Shown here: positions 36,041 through 44,042 of the stretch, in pieces
How the letters are laid out: each line of letters opens with the position of its first letter
Position numbering within the stretch: position 1 is the stretch's first letter
Assembly (NCBI GenBank): GCA_963764505.1
Contig: CAVXSP010000001.1
Location: 3,348,001 to 3,412,000 of the forward strand
DNA length: 64,000 nt
Direction: 5' to 3'
From: CAVXSP01 sp963764505
Lineage (GTDB): Bacteria; Acidobacteriota; Vicinamibacteria; Vicinamibacterales; SCN-69-37
Position numbers and translations under genes: made by a program
Notes under the pieces: generated by a model
What the model was told of the DNA's origin: nothing
Databases searched by the model: none
Seen by the model: only the letters and a program-made list of their open reading frames with translations

Positions 36041-36077
36041 GGGCGCGGCCGCCGGCCGCGTCGATCGTCCTGCCGTC

Positions 36078-36869
36078 CTACCGGCGCCGCGATCCGCCAC
36101 GGCCGTCGGTCGGTTGGGCCTTCAACAGCCCGGCGACCTCCGATGGCGTGAGATCGCGGATCACGCCGGGCTCCATCCCTCTGGCGCCGATCCCGCCAAT
36201 GCGCGTTCGCTTCAACCGGACCACCGGGTGACCGATGGCGTCGCACATCCGGCGGATCTGGCGGTTGCGCCCCTCCCGGAGCACCAACTCCAGCACGGTG
36301 TGGACGTTCTCCCCCGCCGGCCGCGTGCCCCGGACGCGGACGTGGGCCGGCAGCGTTCGGCGCCCGTCCAGGACGATGCCGCGAGCCAGCCGTTCGAGAT
36401 CGCGGGCGTCGGGCGCGCCGAGCACGCGCGCCTCGTAGGTCCGGGCCAGCGCGTGGCGCGGGTGCGCCACGCGCTCGGCGAACTCTCCGTCGTTGGTGAG
36501 CAGGATGAGCCCTTCCGAGTCGTGGTCCAGCCGGCCGACCGGGTAGAAGTAGCCGTGGATGCCTGCGCGCTGGAGCAGATCGATCACGGTCGTGCGGTGC
36601 TGCGGATCGATCCGCGTGCTCACGACCTCGCGCGGCTTGTAGAGCAGGAGGTAGCGGCGGACGGGCACCCGCCGGTTGACGCGTCGTCCATCGACGCGGA
36701 TCTCGTCTCGGCCGGGGTCCGCCTTTGCGCCGAGCTCGGCCACGACGCGCCGGTTGACCTCGACCCGGCCCTGCCGAATCAGCTCCTCGGCGCGACGCCG
36801 CGACGCGATGCCCGCGTGCGCGAGAATCTTCTGCAGGCGGACGAGCATCGGTCGTTCGTCATCCGCCAT
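36078..36869 (-). CDS. rluB: 23S rRNA pseudouridine synthase, RluB/RsuA family
   Basis: 263 aa. An N-terminal S4 RNA-binding domain (LQKILAHAGIASRRRAEELI) precedes the catalytic RsuA-type domain with the Asp in YPVGRLDHDSEGLILLTND and the C-terminal LREGRNRQIRRMCDAIGHPV. Converts a specific uridine of 23S rRNA helix 89 or neighbours to pseudouridine; RluB versus RluE/RsuA specificity is inferred from the S4 domain and the scpAB neighbourhood, where this gene is conserved. Its start follows scpB by 4 nt. Confidence 0.9.
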   Translation of the reverse strand: MADDERPMLVRLQKILAHAGIASRRRAEELIRQGRVEVNRRVVAELGAKADPGRDEIRVDGRRVNRRVPVRRYLLLYKPREVVSTRIDPQHRTTVIDLLQRAGIHGYFYPVGRLDHDSEGLILLTNDGEFAERVAHPRHALARTYEARVLGAPDARDLERLARGIVLDGRRTLPAHVRVRGTRPAGENVHTVLELVLREGRNRQIRRMCDAIGHPVVRLKRTRIGGIGARGMEPGVIRDLTPSEVAGLLKAQPTDGRGGSRRR

Positions 36870-36873
36870 GCAA

Positions 36874-37509
36874 TCAGTGGACGGCCTCGTCTCGTCCGGC
36901 GGCGTCCGCCTCGAACGGCAGGTCGGTCTGCGGCGCCGGCTCGGCGACCGCGGAGGGCAGCTCGAAACCGAGCAGCTCGGACATGTCTTCGACCTTCGGC
37001 AGATCCGTCAGATCGTTGAGCCCGAACCGCTCGAGGAACTCGCGCGTCGTGCCGTAGAGAAAGGGGCGCCCGACGACCTGCTTGCGGCCGACGATCTTGA
37101 TGAGCTTCCGCTCGATCAGCGTCCCGAGGACGCCGGCGGTGTTCACGCCGCGGATCTCCGCGACTTCCGGCGCGGTGACCGGTTGGCGATAGGCGATGAC
37201 GGCGAGCGTCTCGAGCGACGCCACCGAGAGCTTCTGCGTGGTCCGCTCGTGGAAGAGCCGGCGCACCCACTCGTGCAGCTCCGGCCGGGTGACGATCTGG
37301 TAGCCGCCGGCGACCTCGACGATCTGCAGCCCGCCCGGCCTGTCGTAGTCCCGCTTCAGGTCCTCGATCGCCGCGACAATCTCCTGCTTGCGCTCGGCGG
37401 GCGCCGTCGGGTTTGCCTCGCTGTCGAGCAGCTTGACGAGGGCCTTCACCGTCACCGGCTCAGGCGACGCAAAAATCAGCGCTTCGAGGATGGCTTTGAG
37501 CTCGGACAT
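36874..37509 (-). CDS. scpB: Segregation and condensation protein B
   Basis: 211 aa. Two winged-helix domains: residues 1-80 (ELKAILEALIFASPEPVTVK) and 90-170 (LSVASLETLAVIAYRQPVTA, EIRGVNTAGVLGTLIERKLI, GRPFLYGTTREFLERFGL). A Pro/Ala/Asp tail follows. ScpB dimers bind ScpA and the SMC heads in chromosome segregation. Lies between scpA and rluB on the minus strand; gap to scpA 36 nt. Confidence 0.95.
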   Translation of the reverse strand: MSELKAILEALIFASPEPVTVKALVKLLDSEANPTAPAERKQEIVAAIEDLKRDYDRPGGLQIVEVAGGYQIVTRPELHEWVRRLFHERTTQKLSVASLETLAVIAYRQPVTAPEVAEIRGVNTAGVLGTLIERKLIKIVGRKQVVGRPFLYGTTREFLERFGLNDLTDLPKVEDMSELLGFELPSAVAEPAPQTDLPFEADAAGRDEAVH

Positions 37510-37545
37510 GCGTTCTGCATTCTAGATTAGCGGAGCAACGGGGGC

Positions 37546-38316
37546 CTATTGCCCCATTCCTCCGGTCGCGTCCGTGCCGCGCCTGTAGACGCGAATGGGC
37601 CCGACCGTGCCCTGCTGGTACACGCGGACGAGCCTGAGGCGGATCATCTCGAGCAGCGCGAGAAACGTGACGATCAGGCCGGCGCGCGTCTGGACGTCGT
37701 CGAACAGATCCTCGAAGCCGCAGGCGTCCACGTCCGAGAGCCGGGCGAGGAGCTGGGCGATGCGCTCCTCGAGTGGAATCTGCTCGGGCGGGAGGACGAC
37801 ACGCGGGCGGTGCCGGACGCGGTCGAGGACGTGCCGGAACGCCGCCATGAGGCTGAACAGATCGACGTCCACCTCCGGCTCCGGCGCCTCGCCGAGCACG
37901 TCGGTCACACGGCCGTCCGGCCGGTGCCATTGCGCGCTGCGCTGGATTTCCCGCTCGTGCAGCAGCTCGGCCGCGGCCTTGAACTTCTGGTGCTCCAGCA
38001 GACGCCGCATCAGCGCCTCGCGCGGGTCCTCCTCGGGATCCTCCTGCGCCGGATCGGGCCGCGGCAGCAGCATGCGCGACTTCACGTGGATGAGCGTCGC
38101 GGCCATGACGAGGAACTCGCCTGCGATATCGAGATTGAGCTCCGTCATGAGCTCCAGGTACTCGAGGTACTGCTGCGTGATCAGGGCGACGGGAATGTCG
38201 TAGATGTTCACCTCGTGCTTCTTGATGAGGTGAAGCAGCAGGTCGAGCGGCCCCTCGAAGGCCTGCACCCGCACCGGATAGGCCTCGAGAATCGACTCGA
38301 ATTCAGCGTCCGTCAT
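37546..38316 (-). CDS. scpA: Segregation and condensation protein A (kleisin)
   Basis: 256 aa. The N-terminal kleisin helix reads VRVQAFEGPLDLLLHLIKKH, followed by IYDIPVALITQQYLEYLELM and IHVKSRMLLPRP; the C-terminal winged helix (FLALLEMIRLRLVRVYQQG) contacts SMC. Bridges the SMC heads with ScpB. First gene of scpA-scpB-rluB; an 8-bp repeat array separates it from trpS. Confidence 0.95.
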   Translation of the reverse strand: MTDAEFESILEAYPVRVQAFEGPLDLLLHLIKKHEVNIYDIPVALITQQYLEYLELMTELNLDIAGEFLVMAATLIHVKSRMLLPRPDPAQEDPEEDPREALMRRLLEHQKFKAAAELLHEREIQRSAQWHRPDGRVTDVLGEAPEPEVDVDLFSLMAAFRHVLDRVRHRPRVVLPPEQIPLEERIAQLLARLSDVDACGFEDLFDDVQTRAGLIVTFLALLEMIRLRLVRVYQQGTVGPIRVYRRGTDATGGMGQ

Positions 38317-38320
38317 CGGC

Positions 38321-38376
38321 GGTTCTCGGGTTCTGGGGTTCTGGGGTTCTGAGGTTCTGGGGTTCTGAGGTTCCCA
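38321..38376. repeat. Seven 8-bp tandem repeats (GGTTCTGG type)
   Basis: Units: GGTTCTCG, GGTTCTGG (twice), GGTTCTGA, GGTTCTGG, GGTTCTGA, GGTTCCCA. They fill the spacer between trpS and scpA and lie just ahead of the scpA start. Similar units occur at 17444-17525. Copy-number change would alter the trpS-scpA spacing. Confidence 0.9.
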
Positions 38377-38398
38377 TGCGGCGACGTCGGGGCCCGCA

Positions 38399-39433
38399 TC
38401 AGTACTCCAGCCTGACAGCCTGCCGCACGCGCGCCATGGTCTCCTGCGCGATCGTGCGCGCGCGGCGGGATCCCTCGAACAGGACGTCGCGCAGGTAGTT
38501 CGGCCGGGCGAGCGCCGCCTGCCGGCGCTCGCGGATGGGATCGAGCCGCGCGTTGATCGCGGAGGCGAGCCTGGTCTTGACCTCGACGTCGCCGACCGTG
38601 CCGGTCCGGTACCGCGCCTTCAGATCTTCGACCTCGGCCCGGTTCTCGTTGAACGCGTCGTGATAGACGAACACCGGGTTCCCTTCGACGGTGCCGGGCA
38701 CGTCGGCGCGCACCCGCTTCGGATCGGTGTACATCTGCCGGACCTTCTTCACGACGGTCTCGGGAGAGTCGGCGAGATCGATCGTGTTGCCGTAGCTCTT
38801 GCTCATCTTCCGGTTGTCGAGCCCCGGCAGCCGGGGTGTCGGGGTGAGCAGCGGCTGAGGCTCGACGAACAGCTCGCCGAAGAAATTGTGGAAGCGGCGC
38901 ACGACCTCCCGCGACAGCTCGAGGTGCGGAACCTGATCGTCGCCGACCGGCACGTAGTGGGCGTCGTAGATGATCACGTCCGCCGTCTGCAGGAGCGGAT
39001 ATCCGAGGAACCCGATGCTCGACAGGTCCTTCTCGGCGAGCTGCTCGATCTGCTCCTTGTAGGTGGGCACCCGCTCGAGCCACGGGACCGGCGTGACCAT
39101 CTGCAGCAGCAGATAGAGCTCCGCATGCTCGGGCACGAGCGACTGCACGAACAACGTGCTCGTCTCCGGGTCGATGCCCGCACCGATCCAGTCGGCCACG
39201 TTGTCGAGCGCGTTCCCGACGATCGGCGCCGGCGACGAGAACTCGCTGGTGAGCGCGTGCCAGTCCGCGACGAAGAAGAAGCAGTCGTATCGGGACTGCA
39301 GCGCCACCCAGTTCTGCAGCGCTCCGACCAGGTGGCCCAGGTGGAGCCGGCCCGTCGGGCGCATCCCGGACACGACCCGCCGTTTCGCGCCGGATCCGTC
39401 CGCGCGCCCCCCCGCGTCGCCCCCATCCGTCAT
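38399..39433 (-). CDS. trpS: Tryptophanyl-tRNA synthetase
   Basis: 344 aa from ATG 39433, whose ATGA overlaps the protease stop. The class I Rossmann fold starts after a Gly-rich leader with VVSGMRPTGRLHLGHLVGAL (HLGH motif), then the Trp-binding YPLLQTADVIIYDAHYVPVG with DDQVPHLELSREV, and the KMSKS motif in DNRKMSKSYGN. Charges tRNA-Trp. Confidence 0.95.
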   Translation of the reverse strand: MTDGGDAGGRADGSGAKRRVVSGMRPTGRLHLGHLVGALQNWVALQSRYDCFFFVADWHALTSEFSSPAPIVGNALDNVADWIGAGIDPETSTLFVQSLVPEHAELYLLLQMVTPVPWLERVPTYKEQIEQLAEKDLSSIGFLGYPLLQTADVIIYDAHYVPVGDDQVPHLELSREVVRRFHNFFGELFVEPQPLLTPTPRLPGLDNRKMSKSYGNTIDLADSPETVVKKVRQMYTDPKRVRADVPGTVEGNPVFVYHDAFNENRAEVEDLKARYRTGTVGDVEVKTRLASAINARLDPIRERRQAALARPNYLRDVLFEGSRRARTIAQETMARVRQAVRLEY

Positions 39434-40059
39434 AGCAGCCACGAGAGCAGTACCCGGCTCACCGGCCAGGTGATCTCATAGAGCAACCCGGAGAACATCA
39501 GCACGTACAGAATCATGAAGCCGTACGGCCGGAGCCACCCGATCGTCAGCGCGACGCGCTCCGAGACCAGTCCCATCAGCACGTTGCCGCCGTCGAGCGG
39601 CGGCACCGGAATCATGTTGAAGACCGCGAGCAGCGTGTTGATGACGCAGAAGAACCGCAGGATCTCCGGCGCCATCGCCATCGACCCCGAGAGCCCGGCC
39701 ATCGGCACGTCCACGATCCGGTAGAGCAGGGCCGCGAGCGACGCGAGCACGAGATTGCTCGCCGGACCCGCCGCGGCGACGATGGCGAAGTCGCGCCGGG
39801 GCTCGCGCAGGTGGCGCATGTCGACCGGCACCGGCTTCGCCCAGCCGATGAGCGGAATCCCCGAGAGCATCGCCACGATCGGAAACACCACAGTGCCGAT
39901 CAGATCCATGTGCCGGACCGGATTGAGCGTCAGCCGGCCGAGCAGGCGCGCCGTCGGATCGCCGAGCCGATCGGCGGTCCAGGCGTGCGCGGCCTCGTGG
40001 AACGAGAGCGACGCCACCAGAATCACGAACTCGATGAGGAGGACCTGGACAGACGGCAA
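39430..40059 (-). CDS. Site-2-protease-family intramembrane metalloprotease (M50)
   Basis: 209 aa, all membrane helices. Zinc-binding HEAAH in LSFHEAAHAWTADRLGDPTA (residues about 20-24) and the second active-site motif NMIPVPPLDGGNVL (about 145-158). No PDZ or CBS domain, as in the small S2P proteases next to scpA/trpS in many bacteria. Cleaves membrane proteins within the bilayer; substrate unknown. The start is TTG at 40059, and a 12-bp repeat array occupies the region ahead of it. Its stop overlaps trpS. Confidence 0.9.
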   Translation of the reverse strand: MPSVQVLLIEFVILVASLSFHEAAHAWTADRLGDPTARLLGRLTLNPVRHMDLIGTVVFPIVAMLSGIPLIGWAKPVPVDMRHLREPRRDFAIVAAAGPASNLVLASLAALLYRIVDVPMAGLSGSMAMAPEILRFFCVINTLLAVFNMIPVPPLDGGNVLMGLVSERVALTIGWLRPYGFMILYVLMFSGLLYEITWPVSRVLLSWLL

Positions 40060-40088
40060 GGCGCTCTGACTGTAGCATGTGGACGGAG

Positions 40089-40184
40089 GGTGCGGACGGA
40101 GGTGCGCACGGGGGTGCGCGCGAGGGTGCGGACGGGGGTGCGCACGGAGGTGCGGACGGGGGTGCGCACGAGGGTGCGCACGGG
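40089..40184. repeat. Eight tandem 12-bp repeats (GGTGCGCACGGG type)
   Basis: Eight contiguous 12-mers from 40089 to 40184, consensus GGTGCG(C/G)ACG(G/A)(G/A), varying at positions 7, 8 and 11-12. They sit between the uvrC stop (40202) and the TTG start of the site-2 protease (40059) on the minus strand, over the protease promoter or leader. Translated in the minus strand they would read VRTPVRTS repeats, but no gene is likely. Confidence 0.93.
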
Positions 40185-40201
40185 GTCGCCGACCGTGCCG
40201 C

Positions 40202-42112
40202 TCAGGTCTGTGACGAGAAATACGTGATGACGGCGTCGGCCGCTGAGGCGCCGACCGCCGACGTCAGCTCCTCGCGGCTGGCGCGGCGCACGCCCGCGAC
40301 CGAACCGAAGGTCACGAGCAGCTGCTTGCGCCGGCGCGGCCCGATCCCGGGCACGTCGTCCAGAGCCGATCGGAGATCGCGCAGCCGCCGCGCGCGGCGA
40401 TGGAACGTCACCGCGAACCGGTGCGCCTCGTTGCGGATCCGCTGAATCAGGAGCAGCGCCGGGCTGTCGCGCGGCAGGGCGATGCCGTCCGGCCGGTCGC
40501 GCACGAACAGCAGTTCCTCCTGTTTGGCGATCCCGACCGCCACCAGGCGCTCGAGACCGAGGTCGCGGAGCGCGTCGTACGCGGCGGTCAACTGCCCCTT
40601 GCCGCCGTCCACGAGCACGACGTCGGGGAACGGCTCGCCGTGCTCGAGCACGCGGCGATACCGGCGCACGACGATCTCCCGCATCGACGCGAAGTCGTCC
40701 AGGAGCTCGCGAGGGGGATCGGGCGGACGATCGGAGCCGGACGCCGCCCCGCCTGCCGCGAGCGCTCCGCGAATCCGGAACTTCCGATACTCGCTTCTCC
40801 GCATGCGGCCGTCCACGCAGACGACCATGGACCCGACGGTCTCGCGTCCCTGCAGCGTCGAGATGTCGAAGCACTCGATGCGGCGCGGCAGCGCCGGGAG
40901 GGACAGGACGGCTCGCAGCGTGTCGAGCGCCGCGAACGACGCCGTCGTCTCGGCGTTGAAATGGGACTGATACGTCATGGCCGCGTTGCGGCACGCCAGA
41001 TCGAGGAGGGCGCGCTTCTCGCCGCGCCGCGGCACCTTGAGACGGACCCGCCGGTCGGCGCGATCCGAGAGCCACGCCTCGAGCGCCGCGCGATCCTCCG
41101 CGCCGAGGTCGACCGGCACGTGGATCTCCGGCGGCGGCAGCCGCTCCGCATAGAAGTCCTGCAGTGCGGCGGTCAGCACCTCCGCGTCGGAGTAGGGACC
41201 GGCCTCGCGCGCGGCAGGGTCCGGCGGACCGGGATCGCCGCTTCCGGCCGCGTCGCTCACCAGCTCGGTCCGGTCGACCACCCGGCCTCGGCGCATCTGG
41301 AACGCCTGCACGACGGCGCCGGCGGCGCCGACCTTCAGGCCGAAGGCGTCCCGGTCACCGAGCGACGGGGACTCCATCTTCTGCTGCCGGTCGCTCAGGG
41401 TCCCGATCGTCCGGATGGCGTCGCGGAGGTGGGCGGCGCGCTCGAACTGCTCGCCGTCGGCGGCCTGCGACATCTCGAGGCGCAGGCTGGCGACGAGCTC
41501 GTCCTGCCGGCCCTCGAGCAGGAGCCTGGCCTGATCGACCGCCTGGCCGTACCGGTCGATCGGGCAGAGCGACTCGACGCAGGGCGCGATGCAGCGCTTG
41601 ATCTCGTACTCCAGACACGGGCGCGGCCGGCGTCCGTCGATGACCTCGTTGCACGAGCGGATGCCGAACAGGCGATGCGTGAGCGCCATCGTGCGGCGCG
41701 CGAGCGACGCCGGCATGAACGGACCGGCATACACGCTGCCGTCGCGCTGGACCGTCCGCGCGACGAGCACCCGCGGCGCGCGCTCGCCGACCGTGAGCTG
41801 GAGGTAGGGATACGTCTTGTCGTCGCGCAGCAGCACGTTGAACCGCGGGTGCCGCTGCTTGATCAGGCGGTTCTCGAGCGCGAGCGCCTCGACGACCGAG
41901 TCGGTGACGATCACGTCGAGCGCGGCCGCGGCGCGGAGCAGCGCGTCGATGCGTGGGCTGGCCCCCTGCGCGCCGAGGTACGACCGGACGCGGTCGCGGA
42001 GCACCCGCGCCTTTCCCACGTACAGCGTCTCGCCGGCCGCGCTCGAGAAGACGTACACGCCGGGCTGCTCCGGCAGGCGGGCGATCTGGCCCTTGAGATC
42101 GGAAATCGCCAT
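40202..42112 (-). CDS. uvrC: Excinuclease ABC subunit C
   Basis: 636 aa. GIY-YIG nuclease domain at the N-terminus (LPEQPGVYVFSSAAGETLYV, GKARVLRDRVRSYL), the Cys-containing segment (YEIKRCIAPCVESLC), a UvrB-binding UVR motif (LEMSQAADGEQFERAAHLRD), the RNase-H-like 5' nuclease (IECFDISTLQGRETVGSMVV, VVLVDGGKGQLTAA), and C-terminal helix-hairpin-helix pairs (LDDVPGIGPRRRKQLL). Makes the dual incisions of nucleotide excision repair with UvrA (47051-50038 here) and UvrB. Start shares bases with the divergent phosphatidyltransferase start. Confidence 0.95.
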   Translation of the reverse strand: MAISDLKGQIARLPEQPGVYVFSSAAGETLYVGKARVLRDRVRSYLGAQGASPRIDALLRAAAALDVIVTDSVVEALALENRLIKQRHPRFNVLLRDDKTYPYLQLTVGERAPRVLVARTVQRDGSVYAGPFMPASLARRTMALTHRLFGIRSCNEVIDGRRPRPCLEYEIKRCIAPCVESLCPIDRYGQAVDQARLLLEGRQDELVASLRLEMSQAADGEQFERAAHLRDAIRTIGTLSDRQQKMESPSLGDRDAFGLKVGAAGAVVQAFQMRRGRVVDRTELVSDAAGSGDPGPPDPAAREAGPYSDAEVLTAALQDFYAERLPPPEIHVPVDLGAEDRAALEAWLSDRADRRVRLKVPRRGEKRALLDLACRNAAMTYQSHFNAETTASFAALDTLRAVLSLPALPRRIECFDISTLQGRETVGSMVVCVDGRMRRSEYRKFRIRGALAAGGAASGSDRPPDPPRELLDDFASMREIVVRRYRRVLEHGEPFPDVVLVDGGKGQLTAAYDALRDLGLERLVAVGIAKQEELLFVRDRPDGIALPRDSPALLLIQRIRNEAHRFAVTFHRRARRLRDLRSALDDVPGIGPRRRKQLLVTFGSVAGVRRASREELTSAVGASAADAVITYFSSQT

Positions 42113-42893
42113 GCGGTACTATGCCCGCCGCACTGTGACCTTCACTGGCGCCGTCGGCAGAGCGTTCAACCTTCCGCTCCGCCTCATCATCCGCGGCTGC
42201 GTCCGACTCGGCATCCATCCCAATGTTCTCACGTTCACGGGCGTGGTCATCAACATCGCCGCGGGCTGGGCGCTGTCGCAGGGACACTTCCTGAACGCGT
42301 TCTGGATCATGATCGTCGCCAACGTCTTCGACTTCATCGACGGCAAGGTGGCGGTCGAGACCGGTGCGGTCAGCCGGTTCGGCGGCTTCTGGGACTCGGT
42401 CATCGATCGGTTCTCCGACCTGGCCCTGTCGGTCGGCCTGATCTGCCTCTACGCGTCGCTTGGCCGCACCGACTACGTGCTGATCACCTCGATCGCGATG
42501 GTCTTCGCCACGATGACGAGCTACACGCGCGCACGGGCCGAGTGCCTGCTGCCGAAGTGCAAGGTGGGGTTCATGGAGCGGCCCGAGCGCATCGTGCTGT
42601 TCATGATCGGCGCCGTCACCAACCGCATGGCCGCCGTGATGTGGGTCATCGGCGTGCTGTCGGTCGCGACCGTGATCGACCGCATCTACTACACGTACCT
42701 CGAGCTCAACGAGCGTCCACAGCCGGTCGCGTCGGGACTCGGCGGCGTGCTGCTCCGCGCCTTCTACTGGACCGACGAGCGCGCGACCTTCGCCTACGAC
42801 CTGTGGGTGATCGCCATCCTGACGTTCGTGTGGGCCACCCCGCCGCACTGGCTCGGCGATCCGCTGGCGGGCCGCGGCTGGCTCATCCGCTGA
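42111..42893 (+). CDS. CDP-alcohol phosphatidyltransferase-family membrane protein
   Basis: 260 aa from ATG 42111, about six membrane helices. The CDP-OH-P motif reads DFIDGKVAVETGAVSRFGGFW-DSVID in two parts: D-x2-D-G-x2-A, then G-x3-D-x3-D are intact, but the Arg normally after Ala (DGx2AR) is Val. Preceding sequence GIHPNVLTFTGVVINIAAGW is typical of phosphatidylglycerophosphate and phosphatidylinositol-phosphate synthases. Product cannot be assigned (PgsA-like by position and size). The start overlaps the uvrC start on the other strand; converges on efp. Confidence 0.82.
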   Translation: MRYYARRTVTFTGAVGRAFNLPLRLIIRGCVRLGIHPNVLTFTGVVINIAAGWALSQGHFLNAFWIMIVANVFDFIDGKVAVETGAVSRFGGFWDSVIDRFSDLALSVGLICLYASLGRTDYVLITSIAMVFATMTSYTRARAECLLPKCKVGFMERPERIVLFMIGAVTNRMAAVMWVIGVLSVATVIDRIYYTYLELNERPQPVASGLGGVLLRAFYWTDERATFAYDLWVIAILTFVWATPPHWLGDPLAGRGWLIR

Positions 42894-42931
42894 CCCCGAC
42901 CCTCCGCGTCATGCCGCCCGTGGACGGACGG

Positions 42932-43495
42932 TCACGCGCGCGAAAGGTATTCGCCCGTCTCCGTGTTCACACGGATGACGTCGCCCGCATTGACGAACGC
43001 CGGCACGCTCACCACCAGGCCCGTCTCGAGCGTGGCGGGCTTGACCTGCGCGGCGGCGGTGGCGCCCTTGATGCCAGGCACCGCGTCGACCACCTTGAGA
43101 TCCACGGTCACCGGCAGCTCGACGCCGACCGGCTGGCCCTCGAAGAAGTCGACCCGGATGACCGACTCCGGCAGCAGGTACAGCGCCTGATCGCCCAGCG
43201 TCTCCTGGCTGATGTGAATCTGTTCGTACGTCGTCGTGTCCATGAAGTTGAACATGTCGCCGTCGCGGTAGAGGAACTGCATCTCCATCTCGTCCAGGAC
43301 CGCGCGCTCGACGTCGTCCTCGGACCGGAACTTGTAGTCGACGAGACGCCCGGAGCGGATGTCGCGGAGCTTGCATTGCACGTGCCCCCGCTTGTTCCCC
43401 GGCGTGATGTGATGGAGGTCGACGACCCGGTAAGGGCCTCCGTCCATCTTGACGAGCATGCCTTTTCTCAGGCGGGTCGCTTGAATCGAAGCCAT
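42932..43495 (-). CDS. efp: Elongation factor P
   Basis: 187 aa, three beta domains: KOW-like N-domain (ATRLRKGMLVKMDGGPYRVV), then OB domains (YEQIHISQETLGDQALYLLP, VSVPAFVNAGDVIRVNTETG and EYLSRA end). Relieves stalling at polyproline. The tip loop is ITPGNKRGHVQ: position 34, the Lys modified in E. coli-type EF-P, is Asn and Lys sits at 35. No epmA/epmB or ymfI-type modification gene is in the window. Convergent with the phosphatidyltransferase. Confidence 0.95.
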   Translation of the reverse strand: MASIQATRLRKGMLVKMDGGPYRVVDLHHITPGNKRGHVQCKLRDIRSGRLVDYKFRSEDDVERAVLDEMEMQFLYRDGDMFNFMDTTTYEQIHISQETLGDQALYLLPESVIRVDFFEGQPVGVELPVTVDLKVVDAVPGIKGATAAAQVKPATLETGLVVSVPAFVNAGDVIRVNTETGEYLSRA

Positions 43496-43601
43496 GGCGC
43501 GATGACGGTCTCCCGTGAGGCTGACTGAACTCTTGATCCTAGCATCATCGATCGACGATCGACGCCACGGGCCGCAGGGACGGGCGGCCGCCGGCCGCCG
43601 G

Positions 43602-43632
43602 TTGCTCCGCCGTCGCGTTTCAGGGTTAGTAT
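43602..43632 (+). promoter_or_regulatory. Candidate promoter of the Hsp20 gene
   Basis: TTGCTC (43602-43607) and TAGTAT (43627-43632) with a 19-bp spacer. The -10 ends 6 nt before the ATG, so the transcript would be leaderless or nearly so. No CIRCE or other heat-shock operator is visible. Confidence 0.4.
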
Positions 43633-43638
43633 CGGGGT

Positions 43639-44031
43639 ATGCCGTGGGACCTGAACCGGGACCTGCTGACCATGCACGAGCGGCTCGAGAGTCTGTTCGG
43701 GGCGGCGCAGCCGGGCTGGGTTCCGCCGGCAGACCTGTCGGAGCTCCCCGACCGCTACGTTCTCTCGATCGAACTCCCCGGCCTGCAGCGCGAGGACGTC
43801 AAGCTCGACTACCGCGACGGCGCCCTCGTGCTCCGCGGCCAGCGGCCGGGACAGACCTGCTGCCCCGAGCGCTACCAGCAGCTCGAACGGGGCCAGGGCC
43901 AGTTCTGCCGATCCTTTCGGTTCGCGCAGCGCGTGGCCGCCGACGGCATCACGGCCGACCTCGTCGACGGAGTGCTGACGGTCATCGTCCCGAAGACCGT
44001 CCAGGACGTCGCCCACCTCGAGATCGGCTGA
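43639..44031 (+). CDS. Small heat-shock protein Hsp20
   Basis: 130 aa. Short N-terminal arm (MPWDLNRDLLTMHERLESLF), then an alpha-crystallin domain (about residues 30-125) with YVLSIELPGLQREDVKLDY, RGQRPGQTCCPERYQQLERG (an unusual CC pair) and the C-terminal AADGITADLVDGVLTVIVPK. The usual IxI tail is weak (LEIG). An ATP-independent holdase. Followed 12 nt later by a DegP-type protease, a sensible pairing for protein quality control. Confidence 0.9.
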   Translation: MPWDLNRDLLTMHERLESLFGAAQPGWVPPADLSELPDRYVLSIELPGLQREDVKLDYRDGALVLRGQRPGQTCCPERYQQLERGQGQFCRSFRFAQRVAADGITADLVDGVLTVIVPKTVQDVAHLEIG

Positions 44032-44042
44032 GCGTCGCACAA

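Noticed and set aside
40089..40184. CRISPR array
   Set aside because: Units are 12 bp, contiguous and without unique spacers; no cas genes are present.
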